Origin: Dialister sp.
GTDB lineage: Bacteria > Bacillota > Negativicutes > Veillonellales > Dialisteraceae
Direction: 5' to 3'
Length of the DNA stretch: 55,594 nucleotides
Assembly (NCBI GenBank): GCA_022722495.1
Contig: JAIJLI010000002.1
Span: 1 to 55,594, forward strand
Shown one piece after another: positions 1 to 7,907 of the stretch. The notes under the pieces were generated by a model. It did no database searches, was not told the origin of the DNA, and saw only the letters and a program-made list of their open reading frames with translations. Made by a program: the position numbers and the translations under genes. Position 1 is the stretch's first letter. Each line of letters begins with the position of its first letter.

Positions 1-1
1 A

Positions 2-2407
2 AGCAAGGTTGACAAAGAGGAAGGAAAGTCTCTCATTGATGATGAAGTAAAAGAGTGCTTTAGAGTAATCGAAAATGAGGAGTTTATCAAAGCTATAGTG
101 GATTCAGATGATAAGGTTCTGTTTGGTTTCTACAGAGCAACTGGTAAGCCTTATTATCCTCTCAATGAAATGTACCACGTTGAGCAGAATGAAGAGTTCT
201 TCGCTCTTTGGCAGGATGCTGCAAACCATGTTCTCCTTGGTATCAGAAGAGACGGGCAAATCATTGGTGAAATCCATGCAGTCAATGCCTTGAAGCAAGT
301 TATCTCTCAGCTTCAATCAAACTTTACATCATTGCAGAAGGAGGTTAAAGATTTTCTTAATATATTCTCTTTGCAAGATAACGAGGAATATCTTGCAGTA
401 GAGCAAGATGCAGAAGGAAAGATTCTTTCTGCAACAAATCCTGATGGCAGTCACTATATTTATAATGCCAAGTCTGAGACTATCCCAGAAGAGTTTTCTA
501 ATTTCGAAGACCCTGAGGGAAGGATGGAAATAGTTACTGATGCAGAAGGTAAGGTTATGTCATATCGTGACTCACAAGGAAAGAAGCATGAGCATAGTAT
601 GGATATTGCAAATCTCGATATTTCAAACCTTAATCTTAAAGGCAATAGTGTGAATAATATTAAAGACGCACTGAAAGCTAATGGATTTGATGTAAAGACT
701 CCTATTGATTGGAGCGATAGTGCTTTTATCCAGATAAACGAGCCACGCTTTGCTATTGTTAATATCACTGGTATTGACAGTATGCCTACATCAAAGACTC
801 AGAATCTTCACGCATGGATGGAGTTCTGGGATAGACAAGGAAATTATTTCAAGAAAAGAGTAATTGCTAATGCTCAGGGAGCATCTTCTATGGCAGACCC
901 AAAGAAAAACATTTCCATTGATATATGCAATGATGAATGGATTGGTGATGATACAACTAAAGTGAGGATTGGAGATTGGGTTCCACAGGACAGCTTTCAT
1001 TTAAAGGCATACTATTTGGATTTTTTCCGTGGCGTAAATGCTGTTTGCTACAAATTTTATAATGAAATCGTTAGAACTAGAGGATTCATGTATGATAGAC
1101 CATGGAAAAAAGCATTGATAGATACATCAAGGCTTGGTGTTGTAGCCAAAAGTTTGGGAAACATTAATGTAGGAGATTTTGACCTCCTTGTTGATAATGG
1201 GGCACGATGTGTTCCTGATGGATTTCCTTTTGCTTGCTACTTGAATGGAGAGTTCTACGGAGTATTCTCTTGGCAACTAAAAAAGCATCGTGACAACTAC
1301 CATTTAGATAAGTCAACAGATACGAATATTCATCTGGATGGTTGGCTTGATGCTAAGTATTTTTGGGGAGGAAATATTAATTGGAGTCAGTTTGAAGTTC
1401 GCAATCCTAAAAGTCTATACTCTATCGGTGGAAACAAATATGATGCAGATGTAGCACAAGAGGAGATAGCTGGAGAAGAAGAGGTTAATTCTTGGATAGA
1501 GGGTGGAAAACTTCCTGATGGAACAGTCATATCCAATAAGATTAAGAAAAACCTGCTTATCACAGCTAAGGTAAAAAAATACATAGTAAATCTTTCTAAT
1601 GCAATATCTGTCATTGAAAATGCTATGAATATTTATGAAGCATCATCTAAAACAAACGATGACCTGAATAAGTTCAAGGCTGTATATGAAAAGTTTTTTG
1701 ACCCAGAAAATATTATTGACTATATTATCTTTTCTGATGTTACATATAACCTTGATGGTTTTGCAGCAAACTGGCAATGGTTTACGTATGATGGAAAAAA
1801 ATGGTGGGTTGGGGTATATGACTGCGATAGGACTTTTGGCTTAGTTGGTGGTTCTACTCAAATACAGCCATTAATGAGTCATATATTTCCTAATAGTAAT
1901 CTTCCTCAAAAGTATATAGTAAAATATTATACAGAGAAACTGAATGCTAGATATTGCGAGTTAGCTAATTCTGGGATATTATCCTCAAATCATTTATTTA
2001 ATTGTATTTATGATTGGACAACTCGTATAGGTTCATCTTTTTACAAAGCAGAGTATGAAAAATGGAAAGACTCTCCTTGTGCCTCAGATAGTATTATAAG
2101 TGAATACTGGGAGCCACTAGTTGATGAAAATGGAGTTCCGCAAACTGAGGAAACTGAAACTTTTGATGCAACTAAATCATACAATGTTGGTGATATTACA
2201 TCTTTTGGATGTGATGTTTTAATGGGATTTTTCAAATTTAAATGTATTAAACAAACAGAATCCCTTGGAACAAATACTCCTCATAGTGTAAGTAAGTATT
2301 CACCAATAAAAGAATTTAGATGTTGTGATAGTATCTACCGTATCAAAAAATGGATAGATAAAAGCATCATAAATATGGATAAATTGTATAAATATTTAAG
2401 AAATTAA
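2..2407 (+). CDS. CotH-kinase-containing phage fibre protein (5' end outside window)
   Basis: The frame is open from base 2 with no credible start inside the window, so at least 801 residues are visible and the N-terminus lies upstream. The first ~200 residues hold repeats of the type D-x-x-G-K-(V/I)-x-S, for example near VTDAEGKVMSYRDSQGKK and VEQDAEGKILSATNPDG, as in fibre or head-fibre proteins of gut Bacteroidetes phages. The central part matches the CotH kinase family: NGEFYGVFSWQLKKHRDNYH, then much later WWVGVYDCDRTFGL, the usual acidic metal-binding signature. CotH proteins are atypical kinases, best known from spore coats, that phosphorylate protein. Position at the head of a phage structural block suggests a host-contact fibre. 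Family assignment is fairly sure; kinase activity in this setting is inference. Confidence 0.75.
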   Translation, partial: SKVDKEEGKSLIDDEVKECFRVIENEEFIKAIVDSDDKVLFGFYRATGKPYYPLNEMYHVEQNEEFFALWQDAANHVLLGIRRDGQIIGEIHAVNALKQVISQLQSNFTSLQKEVKDFLNIFSLQDNEEYLAVEQDAEGKILSATNPDGSHYIYNAKSETIPEEFSNFEDPEGRMEIVTDAEGKVMSYRDSQGKKHEHSMDIANLDISNLNLKGNSVNNIKDALKANGFDVKTPIDWSDSAFIQINEPRFAIVNITGIDSMPTSKTQNLHAWMEFWDRQGNYFKKRVIANAQGASSMADPKKNISIDICNDEWIGDDTTKVRIGDWVPQDSFHLKAYYLDFFRGVNAVCYKFYNEIVRTRGFMYDRPWKKALIDTSRLGVVAKSLGNINVGDFDLLVDNGARCVPDGFPFACYLNGEFYGVFSWQLKKHRDNYHLDKSTDTNIHLDGWLDAKYFWGGNINWSQFEVRNPKSLYSIGGNKYDADVAQEEIAGEEEVNSWIEGGKLPDGTVISNKIKKNLLITAKVKKYIVNLSNAISVIENAMNIYEASSKTNDDLNKFKAVYEKFFDPENIIDYIIFSDVTYNLDGFAANWQWFTYDGKKWWVGVYDCDRTFGLVGGSTQIQPLMSHIFPNSNLPQKYIVKYYTEKLNARYCELANSGILSSNHLFNCIYDWTTRIGSSFYKAEYEKWKDSPCASDSIISEYWEPLVDENGVPQTEETETFDATKSYNVGDITSFGCDVLMGFFKFKCIKQTESLGTNTPHSVSKYSPIKEFRCCDSIYRIKKWIDKSIINMDKLYKYLRN

Positions 2408-2411
2408 TATT

Positions 2412-3284
2412 ATGGGTAAATGTTTAGTAACAAAATTAGATTCTATTGTTGACAACAACAATATCATTAAGTTAGGAGAAGCTGTGGCAACTATTAATTC
2501 TACCGCAGGAAATAAATTGATTTTACAGGTGTCGGGTTGTAAATATTATTGTGAGAAAGCAATATCAATTAATAACTCGACAATTCCAGCCAACACCATT
2601 CGTGATGGTTCAAGTTTTGATATTATAAAGTCAATAGATGCGGGTACTTATGTTTTTCATTTTATGAATAAGTATTCATTGGTGGAGTTTGTAGTTGATA
2701 GTCTTACAGAAGTAAGTGTCTCAGCTTTAAATAGTTTTAATTATTTAAATAAGATAAGTCGTTTAGCATTTGAAAATGTAGGACTTCATTTTAACTTATT
2801 GGATTTAAAAGCATCCAAAGAAATGCTTAGCTTGTCGCTTGTATGTAATATTGCAGGTAAACTTTCTGACTTGAAAGAATTAAAAAAAACAGAAACCCTT
2901 GTATTAAGAGCGCAGACAAACTTAACAGGTGATTTGTCTGATTTAGCAGATAAAGAAAAATTAAAGTTTCTTGCTCTCGCTATGCCATTAACAGGGGATT
3001 TAGCTATAATGCCAAGTAATTTAAATACATTTTATTATTACGAAAAAGGATATTCACAAATAGGTTGGACAACAAGGGATAATAATAAATGTATTATTTC
3101 CATCCCTTCCGCTATTAAGATAAGTAACATTGATAAAATGTTACAAGACCAAGCTAATTGCGTTGTGCCATCAAATGTTGAAGTTAAAACTATTAATGTT
3201 ATTGGTACTCACACATCTGCATCAGATACAGCAGTTGCAAAATTGCAGCAGAAGGGCTATACAGTCTCCGTTACTCCAGCATAA
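2412..3284 (+). CDS. Leucine-rich-repeat-like phage protein, probable fibre-associated
   Basis: 290 aa, starting 4 bp after the fibre stop, so probably cotranscribed. Residues ~95-200 show irregular leucine-rich strands (for example LSLVCNIAGKLSDLKELKKT, then TETLVLRAQTNLTGDLSDL), like the open LRR folds of Bacteroidales surface proteins. The C-terminus (HTSASDTAVAKLQQKGYTVSVTP) resembles the repeat end found in those LRR proteins. No signal peptide is seen, which fits a virion component rather than an exported host protein. A receptor-binding or fibre-tip role is inferred from position. I do not recognise a named family. Confidence 0.6.
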   Translation: MGKCLVTKLDSIVDNNNIIKLGEAVATINSTAGNKLILQVSGCKYYCEKAISINNSTIPANTIRDGSSFDIIKSIDAGTYVFHFMNKYSLVEFVVDSLTEVSVSALNSFNYLNKISRLAFENVGLHFNLLDLKASKEMLSLSLVCNIAGKLSDLKELKKTETLVLRAQTNLTGDLSDLADKEKLKFLALAMPLTGDLAIMPSNLNTFYYYEKGYSQIGWTTRDNNKCIISIPSAIKISNIDKMLQDQANCVVPSNVEVKTINVIGTHTSASDTAVAKLQQKGYTVSVTPA

Positions 3285-3327
3285 GGTATCATAAGTTTAA
3301 TATTAAAGTAAAGAAAGGAAATTAAAT

Positions 3328-3525
3328 ATGAATAAGTTAACAAAGAAGTATAAGGTAGTACACGAGGGAACCAAGATGGTGTTCCCTCTCACAGAGGAAG
3401 GTGACAATGCTGAGGTATTCCCAGCAGTGAATGCCACCGCAGTAGAGTTTGACACATACCCAGAAGCCAAGGCTTACGTAGATGAGCATAACTTGGTGTA
3501 TGAGGAACCAAAGTATGGGGAGTAA
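3328..3525 (+). CDS. Small conserved-looking phage protein, 65 aa
   Basis: 65 aa, ATG preceded by AAGGAAATTAAAT, with a usable AAGGA ribosome site. The protein is compact and mixed alpha/beta (KKYKVVHEGTKMVFPL at the start, EAKAYVDEHNLVYEEP at the end). It is the last gene before a strong terminator, so it closes the fibre operon. No known family is recognised. Its place after fibre genes fits a small virion or chaperone protein, but this is only positional. Confidence 0.55.
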   Translation: MNKLTKKYKVVHEGTKMVFPLTEEGDNAEVFPAVNATAVEFDTYPEAKAYVDEHNLVYEEPKYGE

Positions 3526-3546
3526 ACCATATAGATAAAAGAAGAA

Positions 3547-3577
3547 GGGTGAGTCGAAAGATTCACCCTTTTCTTTT
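3547..3577 (+). terminator. Rho-independent terminator of the fibre operon
   Basis: GGGTGAGTC-GAAA-GATTCACCC forms a 9-bp stem with one G-T wobble and a GAAA tetraloop, followed by TTTTCTTTT. It sits 20 bp after the stop of the 65-aa gene. Confidence 0.85.
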
Positions 3578-3835
3578 GCAGCAAGCCTGAACCAATCCAC
3601 CAAGCAAATAGCAAGCCTCCTCCCCATACTATACTTTCAATCCGAAACAAAAGACCCTTTAAAACATAGAAAAAACTTTCAATCTGAAAGTATTAACAAA
3701 GATTATACTTTAAAATCCCTCAAAATAACCTCATTCTCAATAATTCTCATTATCTTTGCTGATACTAAGAACATCTGTTTATCAGATATTTAAATCAACG
3801 GTTTAATACCATTAAACTTAAAAAACGAAACGCTT
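3578..3835 (+). promoter_or_regulatory. Intergenic region with Bacteroidetes promoter (-7 box 3751-3759)
   Basis: TATCTTTGC at 3751-3759 matches the Bacteroidetes -7 element TAnnTTTGC, so transcription should start near 3765 and leave a leader of about 70 nt before the ATG at 3836. The rest of the gap is A/T rich. It contains two copies of TTCAATC(C/T)GAAA (near 3638 and 3680) of unknown meaning. Confidence 0.55.
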
Positions 3836-4312
3836 ATGGATAAAGATGAAAATGACCAACGTGTCAACAGAATGTTCGGTGAGATTGTTAAGCTTATCCC
3901 CGAACGCAGCAAGATCAAGACAGACTTGCTTTATTTCAAGTATGCGCCTATATTGGTCATGCTTTTCAGATGGTATGGTGTATCTCAGTTCTATGACAAC
4001 AAGATGGAGATTACTCTCTGGTATGAGGAGAACGAGGAACCTGTCTGGTTCTTCTACTTCATCACCTACATTCTCTATCCTATCTCCTTATGGAAAGGTC
4101 AGGTGCTCCACCGATTGTGTGTAGAGTGGCGCATCCCTATCCTCTATATAGCAGGAGTCAACGTGATACATGTGATGTTTGGTTCTATTGTAATCACCAA
4201 CCAGATGTACTATTGTGATATGTTCCTGATTACACTCATTTTAATTATATATGCATATGTCGCAATTAGTAAATTACAGCATCATCGAAGCAGGACTTCG
4301 TGCTCTTGCTGA
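3836..4312 (+). CDS. Multi-pass membrane protein, holin candidate
   Basis: 158 aa. After a charged N-terminus (~30 residues) there are about four hydrophobic segments: around APILVMLFRWYGV, VWFFYFITYILYPISLW, PILYIAGVNVIHVMFGSIVI and MFLITLILIIYAYVAI. A short basic tail (HHRSRTSC) follows. Size and topology fit a phage holin or a small inner-membrane protein of the lysis or superinfection type, but no lysin is adjacent, so holin is only a suggestion. The 3' end overlaps the next gene by ~56 bp, an unusually long overlap. Confidence 0.55.
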   Translation: MDKDENDQRVNRMFGEIVKLIPERSKIKTDLLYFKYAPILVMLFRWYGVSQFYDNKMEITLWYEENEEPVWFFYFITYILYPISLWKGQVLHRLCVEWRIPILYIAGVNVIHVMFGSIVITNQMYYCDMFLITLILIIYAYVAISKLQHHRSRTSCSC

Positions 4313-4628
4313 CAAGGCTCACGAATCAGCGGTAGCCCAAGCAGAAGGAAAGCCTATCCCTTGCGGTCTGTCAGAGAATGATATGGAACTGGTGGCACTC
4401 CTTACCGCCATGATGAATGATACCCAAGCCAACAAGGGCTGGTGCGCCCACGAAATGGGGAAGTCTATCTCCTCATTCGAGAAGTATGTTCACGATGGAA
4501 AGATACCTGAGGGCATCCACGACCAGTTCGGTCACGAAAAGAAGTGGAACAAATCGCTCATCAGGTTCTTCGCCAACAAGAAGGCTTTCTTTCGCAAGCA
4601 AGCCCGAAAGTATGGCATAAGCATATAG
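4257..4628 (+). CDS. Small helix-turn-helix phage protein
   Basis: 123 aa from the ATG at 4257 (an alternative ATG lies two codons upstream at 4251; neither has a clear Shine-Dalgarno site). Residues ~60-105 (GWCAHEMGKSISSFEKYVHD, then GKIPEGIHDQFG and KWNKSLIRFF) follow the layout of excisionase/AlpA-like winged helices of Bacteroidetes phages: recognition helix after KSxSxF, wing at GKIPEG, a closing W-x-K-S. This suggests DNA binding, perhaps control of the late structural genes that follow. It overlaps the upstream membrane gene in another frame. Confidence 0.55.
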   Translation: MSQLVNYSIIEAGLRALADKAHESAVAQAEGKPIPCGLSENDMELVALLTAMMNDTQANKGWCAHEMGKSISSFEKYVHDGKIPEGIHDQFGHEKKWNKSLIRFFANKKAFFRKQARKYGISI

Positions 4629-4771
4629 CATCAGCTACACATTATTATATATAGGAGAGACCCAATAGCCCCTCCTGTATTTTTACGACCTTTTCCGTAA
4701 CCATAAATCTTTGCTCATCACACACTTATAGAATCTTTTACGAGTTTATCAATCTCTATCCATATTATTCG

Positions 4772-4780
4772 TATCTTTGT
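4772..4780 (+). promoter_or_regulatory. Bacteroidetes-type promoter (-7 box)
   Basis: TATCTTTGT at 4772-4780 fits TAnnTTTG and lies about 65 bp before the ATG at 4844. It probably drives the 4844-7880 structural block. A weak AGGAG/CTCCT hairpin near 4651-4677, followed by TATTTTT, may end the previous transcript. Confidence 0.55.
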
Positions 4781-4843
4781 GCTCGTAACGTTACAAAGTG
4801 AGAATCATAATTTAGTGTTTAACAAAAAAGATTTCAGGATAAT

Positions 4844-5791
4844 ATGGAAAGTAAAACGTATGTATTCGGAAACGAAGGCTCAACATCCAACAATGGGATG
4901 CTCGGTCTTCTTGCACCCCTTCTCCAGAAGCAGGGTGTTGACCCAAATGTCCTTCTTGCCATGAAGGGAAACAATGGTTTCGGTGGCGAAGGTGGCTTGT
5001 TTATCTGGGTAATCTTCCTTTTCTTCCTCATGGGCTGGGGAGGTAACGGTTGGGGAGGTTTCGGCAATAATGGTCGTGGTGGTCTTGCCAATGAGATCAA
5101 CAATGACAATGGTCGTGCCCTCTTGATGGATGCCATCGGTGGCAACCGCAATGCGCTCAGCAATTTGGCTACCCAGTTGAACTGTACCGAAGGTCAGATT
5201 CAGAGTGCTATCTCTGCCCTGACTTCTCAGGTTCAGAACGTAGGTAATCAGGTTGGTATGAGCGGTATGCAGACTATCAATGCTTTGCAGCAGGGTAATA
5301 TGCAGATTGCTCAGCAGATTGCCAACTGCTGCTGCGAGAACCGCTTGGCTATCTGCCAGCAGACTGGAACCTTGCAGAATGCCATCAACAATGTGGCAGT
5401 AGGTCAGGAGCGTGGCTTCTCTAACGTGGCTTACGAGACCCAGCGACAGACTTGTGACTTGCACAACGCAATCAAAGAGAGCACTCAGACCATCGTTGAC
5501 GGACAAAAGCAAGCTGAGTTCAGGGAAATGCAGAACAAGATTGATGCCCTCCGTGAGGAGAACAGCACCTTCAAGTCTTCTGCTATGACCTCTCAGATTG
5601 TTGGTCAGGCTGTGGCTCCTATCAATCAGGTATTGGCTGGCTTGCAGAACGAGGTGGCTGGTATCAAGTGTAAGTTGCCGGAGACCGTGACTACTCCTTA
5701 CAGCCCATTCACTGCGGTTCCTAACTGCGTGGCTTATCAGGCTGGCTTGTATGGTTTGAATGCTGCTAACAATGCAGGATTCTGGGGTTAA
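4844..5791 (+). CDS. Glutamine-rich phage protein with Gly/Trp-rich hydrophobic segment
   Basis: 315 aa. Residues ~45-70 form a hydrophobic segment (GLFIWVIFLFFLMGWGG) followed by a Gly/Asn/Trp-rich stretch. The rest is a long helical, Gln-rich region (NALQQGNMQIAQQIANCCC, LQNAINNVAVGQERGF) with a Cys triplet near residue 163, and ends with a Pro/aromatic tail (GLYGLNAANNAGFWG). Proteins of this build recur in gut phages next to small structural genes, but I know no assigned function. The order (membrane segment, helical rod, Cys cluster) fits a virion-associated or membrane-penetrating protein. GGATAAT before the ATG is a plausible ribosome site. Confidence 0.6.
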   Translation: MESKTYVFGNEGSTSNNGMLGLLAPLLQKQGVDPNVLLAMKGNNGFGGEGGLFIWVIFLFFLMGWGGNGWGGFGNNGRGGLANEINNDNGRALLMDAIGGNRNALSNLATQLNCTEGQIQSAISALTSQVQNVGNQVGMSGMQTINALQQGNMQIAQQIANCCCENRLAICQQTGTLQNAINNVAVGQERGFSNVAYETQRQTCDLHNAIKESTQTIVDGQKQAEFREMQNKIDALREENSTFKSSAMTSQIVGQAVAPINQVLAGLQNEVAGIKCKLPETVTTPYSPFTAVPNCVAYQAGLYGLNAANNAGFWG

Positions 5792-5809
5792 TAAGGAAAG
5801 GAGGCTGCT

Positions 5810-6154
5810 ATGTTATGGTTAAGACCTTATACTTGGGTGAATCGTAATGGCTCGGCAGCTATCGCTTCTACTGGCGTGAAGGTGAATACTTCCGATGTGG
5901 TGTTCACCTTCAAAAACCACGCTTTCGTGAATGCCAGCTACAGAGGAACGATTTTCGTAAATCTGCGTCAGGCTATTCCGACTGGAACGACTGGTACGCT
6001 GCCTATCCTTTTCGAGACAAACGGAGCGACACAAGCTGTGAGCAAGTTCAATGGCGAACCATTGACGGTTGCAGATGTGCCGGGTACTGGAGTGGTTCAG
6101 CTCTGGTTCGAGCGAGATACTAACACCCTTCAACTAATGACGGGTATTGTTTAA
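5810..6154 (+). CDS. Small beta-rich phage structural protein
   Basis: 114 aa, preceded by AAGGAAAGGAGG, a strong Shine-Dalgarno site. The protein is beta-rich (VVFTFKNHAFVNASYRGTIF, LPILFETNG) and ends in GTGVVQLWFERDTNTLQLMTG. Phage decoration and head-tail proteins often look like this, but the family is not recognised. It is cotranscribed with its neighbours (gaps of 18 and 29 bp). Confidence 0.6.
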   Translation: MLWLRPYTWVNRNGSAAIASTGVKVNTSDVVFTFKNHAFVNASYRGTIFVNLRQAIPTGTTGTLPILFETNGATQAVSKFNGEPLTVADVPGTGVVQLWFERDTNTLQLMTGIV

Positions 6155-6183
6155 CAACAGAATAGATAATAGGAGATTACACT

Positions 6184-6684
6184 ATGTTTCAAGGTTTAAG
6201 AACTAATTCTTTGTTCTATGTCCTCGACAAGGGCGAGAACCCGAGCTTGCGGATCGGTCAGGTTGTTTCGGTGAGCAACCCTCAGACGAGATACCCATCC
6301 TTCAACAATGGCTTCACTCCTCAACCTATGGAGACTGTGGTTGATGTGAAGGTGAAGATCAATGACGAGGAAGTGGATTTCAAGCAGCTACCTGCTAACG
6401 GACAGATAGCCAACGACAAGAATCTTGTGGTAAGCGATAGCAAGGATGCCATGAGTTCCGAGGTCGATGCAATGCTGAGACAATCCAAGGCGATACTGGA
6501 GAGCGTAGATTACCACGAGAGAGTCGTAAAATCTTGCGAGGGAATGCTATTGCAACTCAACCCCCAGATAGCCAAGGAGAAGGAACAGACCGAGAAAATC
6601 AACAAGCTGGAAGGCAAGGTTTCCGGCATTGAGGGCAAGATTGACAAGATGCTGGGATGGCTCCAACAGAGCATCAATAAGTAA
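6184..6684 (+). CDS. Phage protein with beta head and coiled-coil tail
   Basis: 166 aa, with AGGAGA before the ATG. Residues 1-75 are beta-rich (LFYVLDKGENPSLRIGQVV, VVDVKVKINDEEVDF). Residues ~95-166 form a coiled coil (EKEQTEKINKLEGKVSGIEG, then KIDKMLGWLQQSI). It is probably a structural or assembly protein in the same operon. The function is unknown; a scaffold or spike-adaptor role would fit but is not shown. Confidence 0.6.
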   Translation: MFQGLRTNSLFYVLDKGENPSLRIGQVVSVSNPQTRYPSFNNGFTPQPMETVVDVKVKINDEEVDFKQLPANGQIANDKNLVVSDSKDAMSSEVDAMLRQSKAILESVDYHERVVKSCEGMLLQLNPQIAKEKEQTEKINKLEGKVSGIEGKIDKMLGWLQQSINK

Positions 6685-6717
6685 TCTCCTATCTATTCAC
6701 TTTAATATCTAACGATT

Positions 6718-6999
6718 ATGGTAATGATTGAGATTACAGAAGATAAGTTCGATGATTTGTATGACAACATCGAGTCTATGCTTGGTTTTGGCAGCAAGGC
6801 TATGTCTTGTCTGAAAAAGATGAAGCAGGAGCGTATGGGTGAGCGTATGCCTGATTATCGTGACGATTGGAGAAGAGAGCGTGAGGAGCGTGAAGAGCGT
6901 GAGAACAGACGTAGATTCAACAACGTGAACGATGATTGGAACTACCCGAACCGCTATGGTGAAAGAGGTGGTGGCGGCTACAATGGTGGCGGTCGCTAG
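6718..6999 (+). CDS. Small charged phage protein with Arg/Glu-rich middle and Gly-rich tail
   Basis: 93 aa. The N-terminal ~40 residues are helical (ITEDKFDDLYDNIESMLGF). The middle is a low-complexity run alternating Arg and Glu (near WRREREEREERENRRR), and the tail is Gly-rich (GERGGGGYNGGGR). It probably binds nucleic acid or another charged virion surface. Similar small charged proteins accompany this structural cluster in Bacteroidetes phages. No family name is offered. An in-frame ATG two codons later (6724) is an alternative start. Confidence 0.55.
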   Translation: MVMIEITEDKFDDLYDNIESMLGFGSKAMSCLKKMKQERMGERMPDYRDDWRREREEREERENRRRFNNVNDDWNYPNRYGERGGGGYNGGGR

Positions 7000-7008
7000 T
7001 GTTTAACT

Positions 7009-7050
7009 TGGGAGTTTTGGTAGCGGCACTATGTCGGAACCAGACTCCCA
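7009..7050 (+). terminator. Intergenic hairpin between structural genes
   Basis: TGGGAGTTTTGGT pairs with ACCAGACTCCCA, an arm of about 12 bp with one bulge around a 17-nt loop, followed by the U-poor TTAATATT. It is more likely an attenuator or mRNA-stability hairpin than a full stop, because the next gene starts 15 bp later. Confidence 0.45.
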
Positions 7051-7065
7051 TTAATATTCAGCAAT

Positions 7066-7494
7066 ATGGGAAAATGCAGAATGCCATTGGATATGTATGA
7101 CCTCAAACCTGAGGCAATGGTTGCCTATCTCAGATACAATGGCTATCATTTCAGCAAGAAGATGTGCGAGTGGGCGGTGAAGCAGATGTATAAGTACGAC
7201 ACTTCTACCAAGCGTGATGTTGGTATCTCGTTTTGGGACAAGGAGAAGGTGGATGCCTTGCTGCTTGGTCAGGGTGTAGAGGTGAAGAATAAGATAGGCT
7301 ACGACCATGTATATGTGGCGAATATGGCGAGGGCAGACTTCTATAAGTCTTCCATCAAGGATGAGGAGCAGCTAGCCCAGTTCATCAAGGATATGGTGGA
7401 TGATGCCGACCAGAAGGATGGTTTCATATTCAACCGATTCTATGCCGACTGCTGCCACAATGGTGTGCCTATCCCTTGGGAAGATGTGTTATGA
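7066..7494 (+). CDS. Conserved-looking phage protein, 142 aa
   Basis: 142 aa, largely helical (MYDLKPEAMVAYLRYNGYHF near the N-terminus, then KKMCEWAVKQMYK) with an acidic C-terminal half (IKDEEQLAQFIKDMVDDADQ) and a closing GVPIPWEDVL. The layout recalls a phage protein family widespread in gut siphoviruses and podoviruses that has no experimental function. It ends by ATGA overlap with the next gene, so the two are translationally coupled. Confidence 0.6.
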   Translation: MGKCRMPLDMYDLKPEAMVAYLRYNGYHFSKKMCEWAVKQMYKYDTSTKRDVGISFWDKEKVDALLLGQGVEVKNKIGYDHVYVANMARADFYKSSIKDEEQLAQFIKDMVDDADQKDGFIFNRFYADCCHNGVPIPWEDVL

Positions 7495-7880
7495 TCAGAA
7501 GAGTAATACAACTCCCGAAGTACGAATGGAGCATAGTATGTTTCATAGGTTATCAGCCGGATGATGCCGATGAAATTTGCTATGCTCTTTCTGATATAGG
7601 ATGCAGCGGCAATCCGTTATCAGAAGCCCAAGAACATCTAACCAAGCAGAGTGCTGACAGAGGTCTCACGTATTCCAACCTTGCCCAACGGAGAAGCGTT
7701 CTTGCTATAGGTAAGGGAAATGCCGCAAGCATCATCAACACCATCGGTCACGAACTCCTGCATGTAGTAGCGCATATTTGTGAGCAGGATCATATTGATA
7801 TGTTTAGCGAGGAGCCTTGCTATATGATGGGGAGTCTGTGCGAGCAGTTCTTTAAAGACTATTATCCCCCGAAAGCATAG
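7491..7880 (+). CDS. Putative zinc-dependent metalloprotease-like phage protein
   Basis: 129 aa from the ATG at 7491, which overlaps the previous stop (ATGA); a TTG 15 bp upstream is less likely. NTIGHELLHVVAHICEQDHI carries an HExxH zincin signature, with a further His at the usual spacing (H-x3-H-x3-H). The chain is much shorter than a typical protease. It resembles the small HELLH proteins of phages, which may trim virion or host proteins. A possible third ligand is the Glu pair in FSEEPCY. Metal binding is likely; proteolysis is inferred. Confidence 0.55.
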   Translation: MIRRVIQLPKYEWSIVCFIGYQPDDADEICYALSDIGCSGNPLSEAQEHLTKQSADRGLTYSNLAQRRSVLAIGKGNAASIINTIGHELLHVVAHICEQDHIDMFSEEPCYMMGSLCEQFFKDYYPPKA

Positions 7881-7903
7881 CACCTTCGGGGGATAGTCAT
7901 ATT
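7857..7903. terminator. Bidirectional terminator between convergent blocks
   Basis: GACTATTATCCCCCGAA and TTCGGGGGATAGTC form a long GC-rich stem with a 2-nt bulge. It lies at the meeting point of the rightward structural genes and the leftward giant gene and overlaps the 3' end of the 129-aa gene. Confidence 0.7.
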
Positions 7904-7907
7904 TGCA

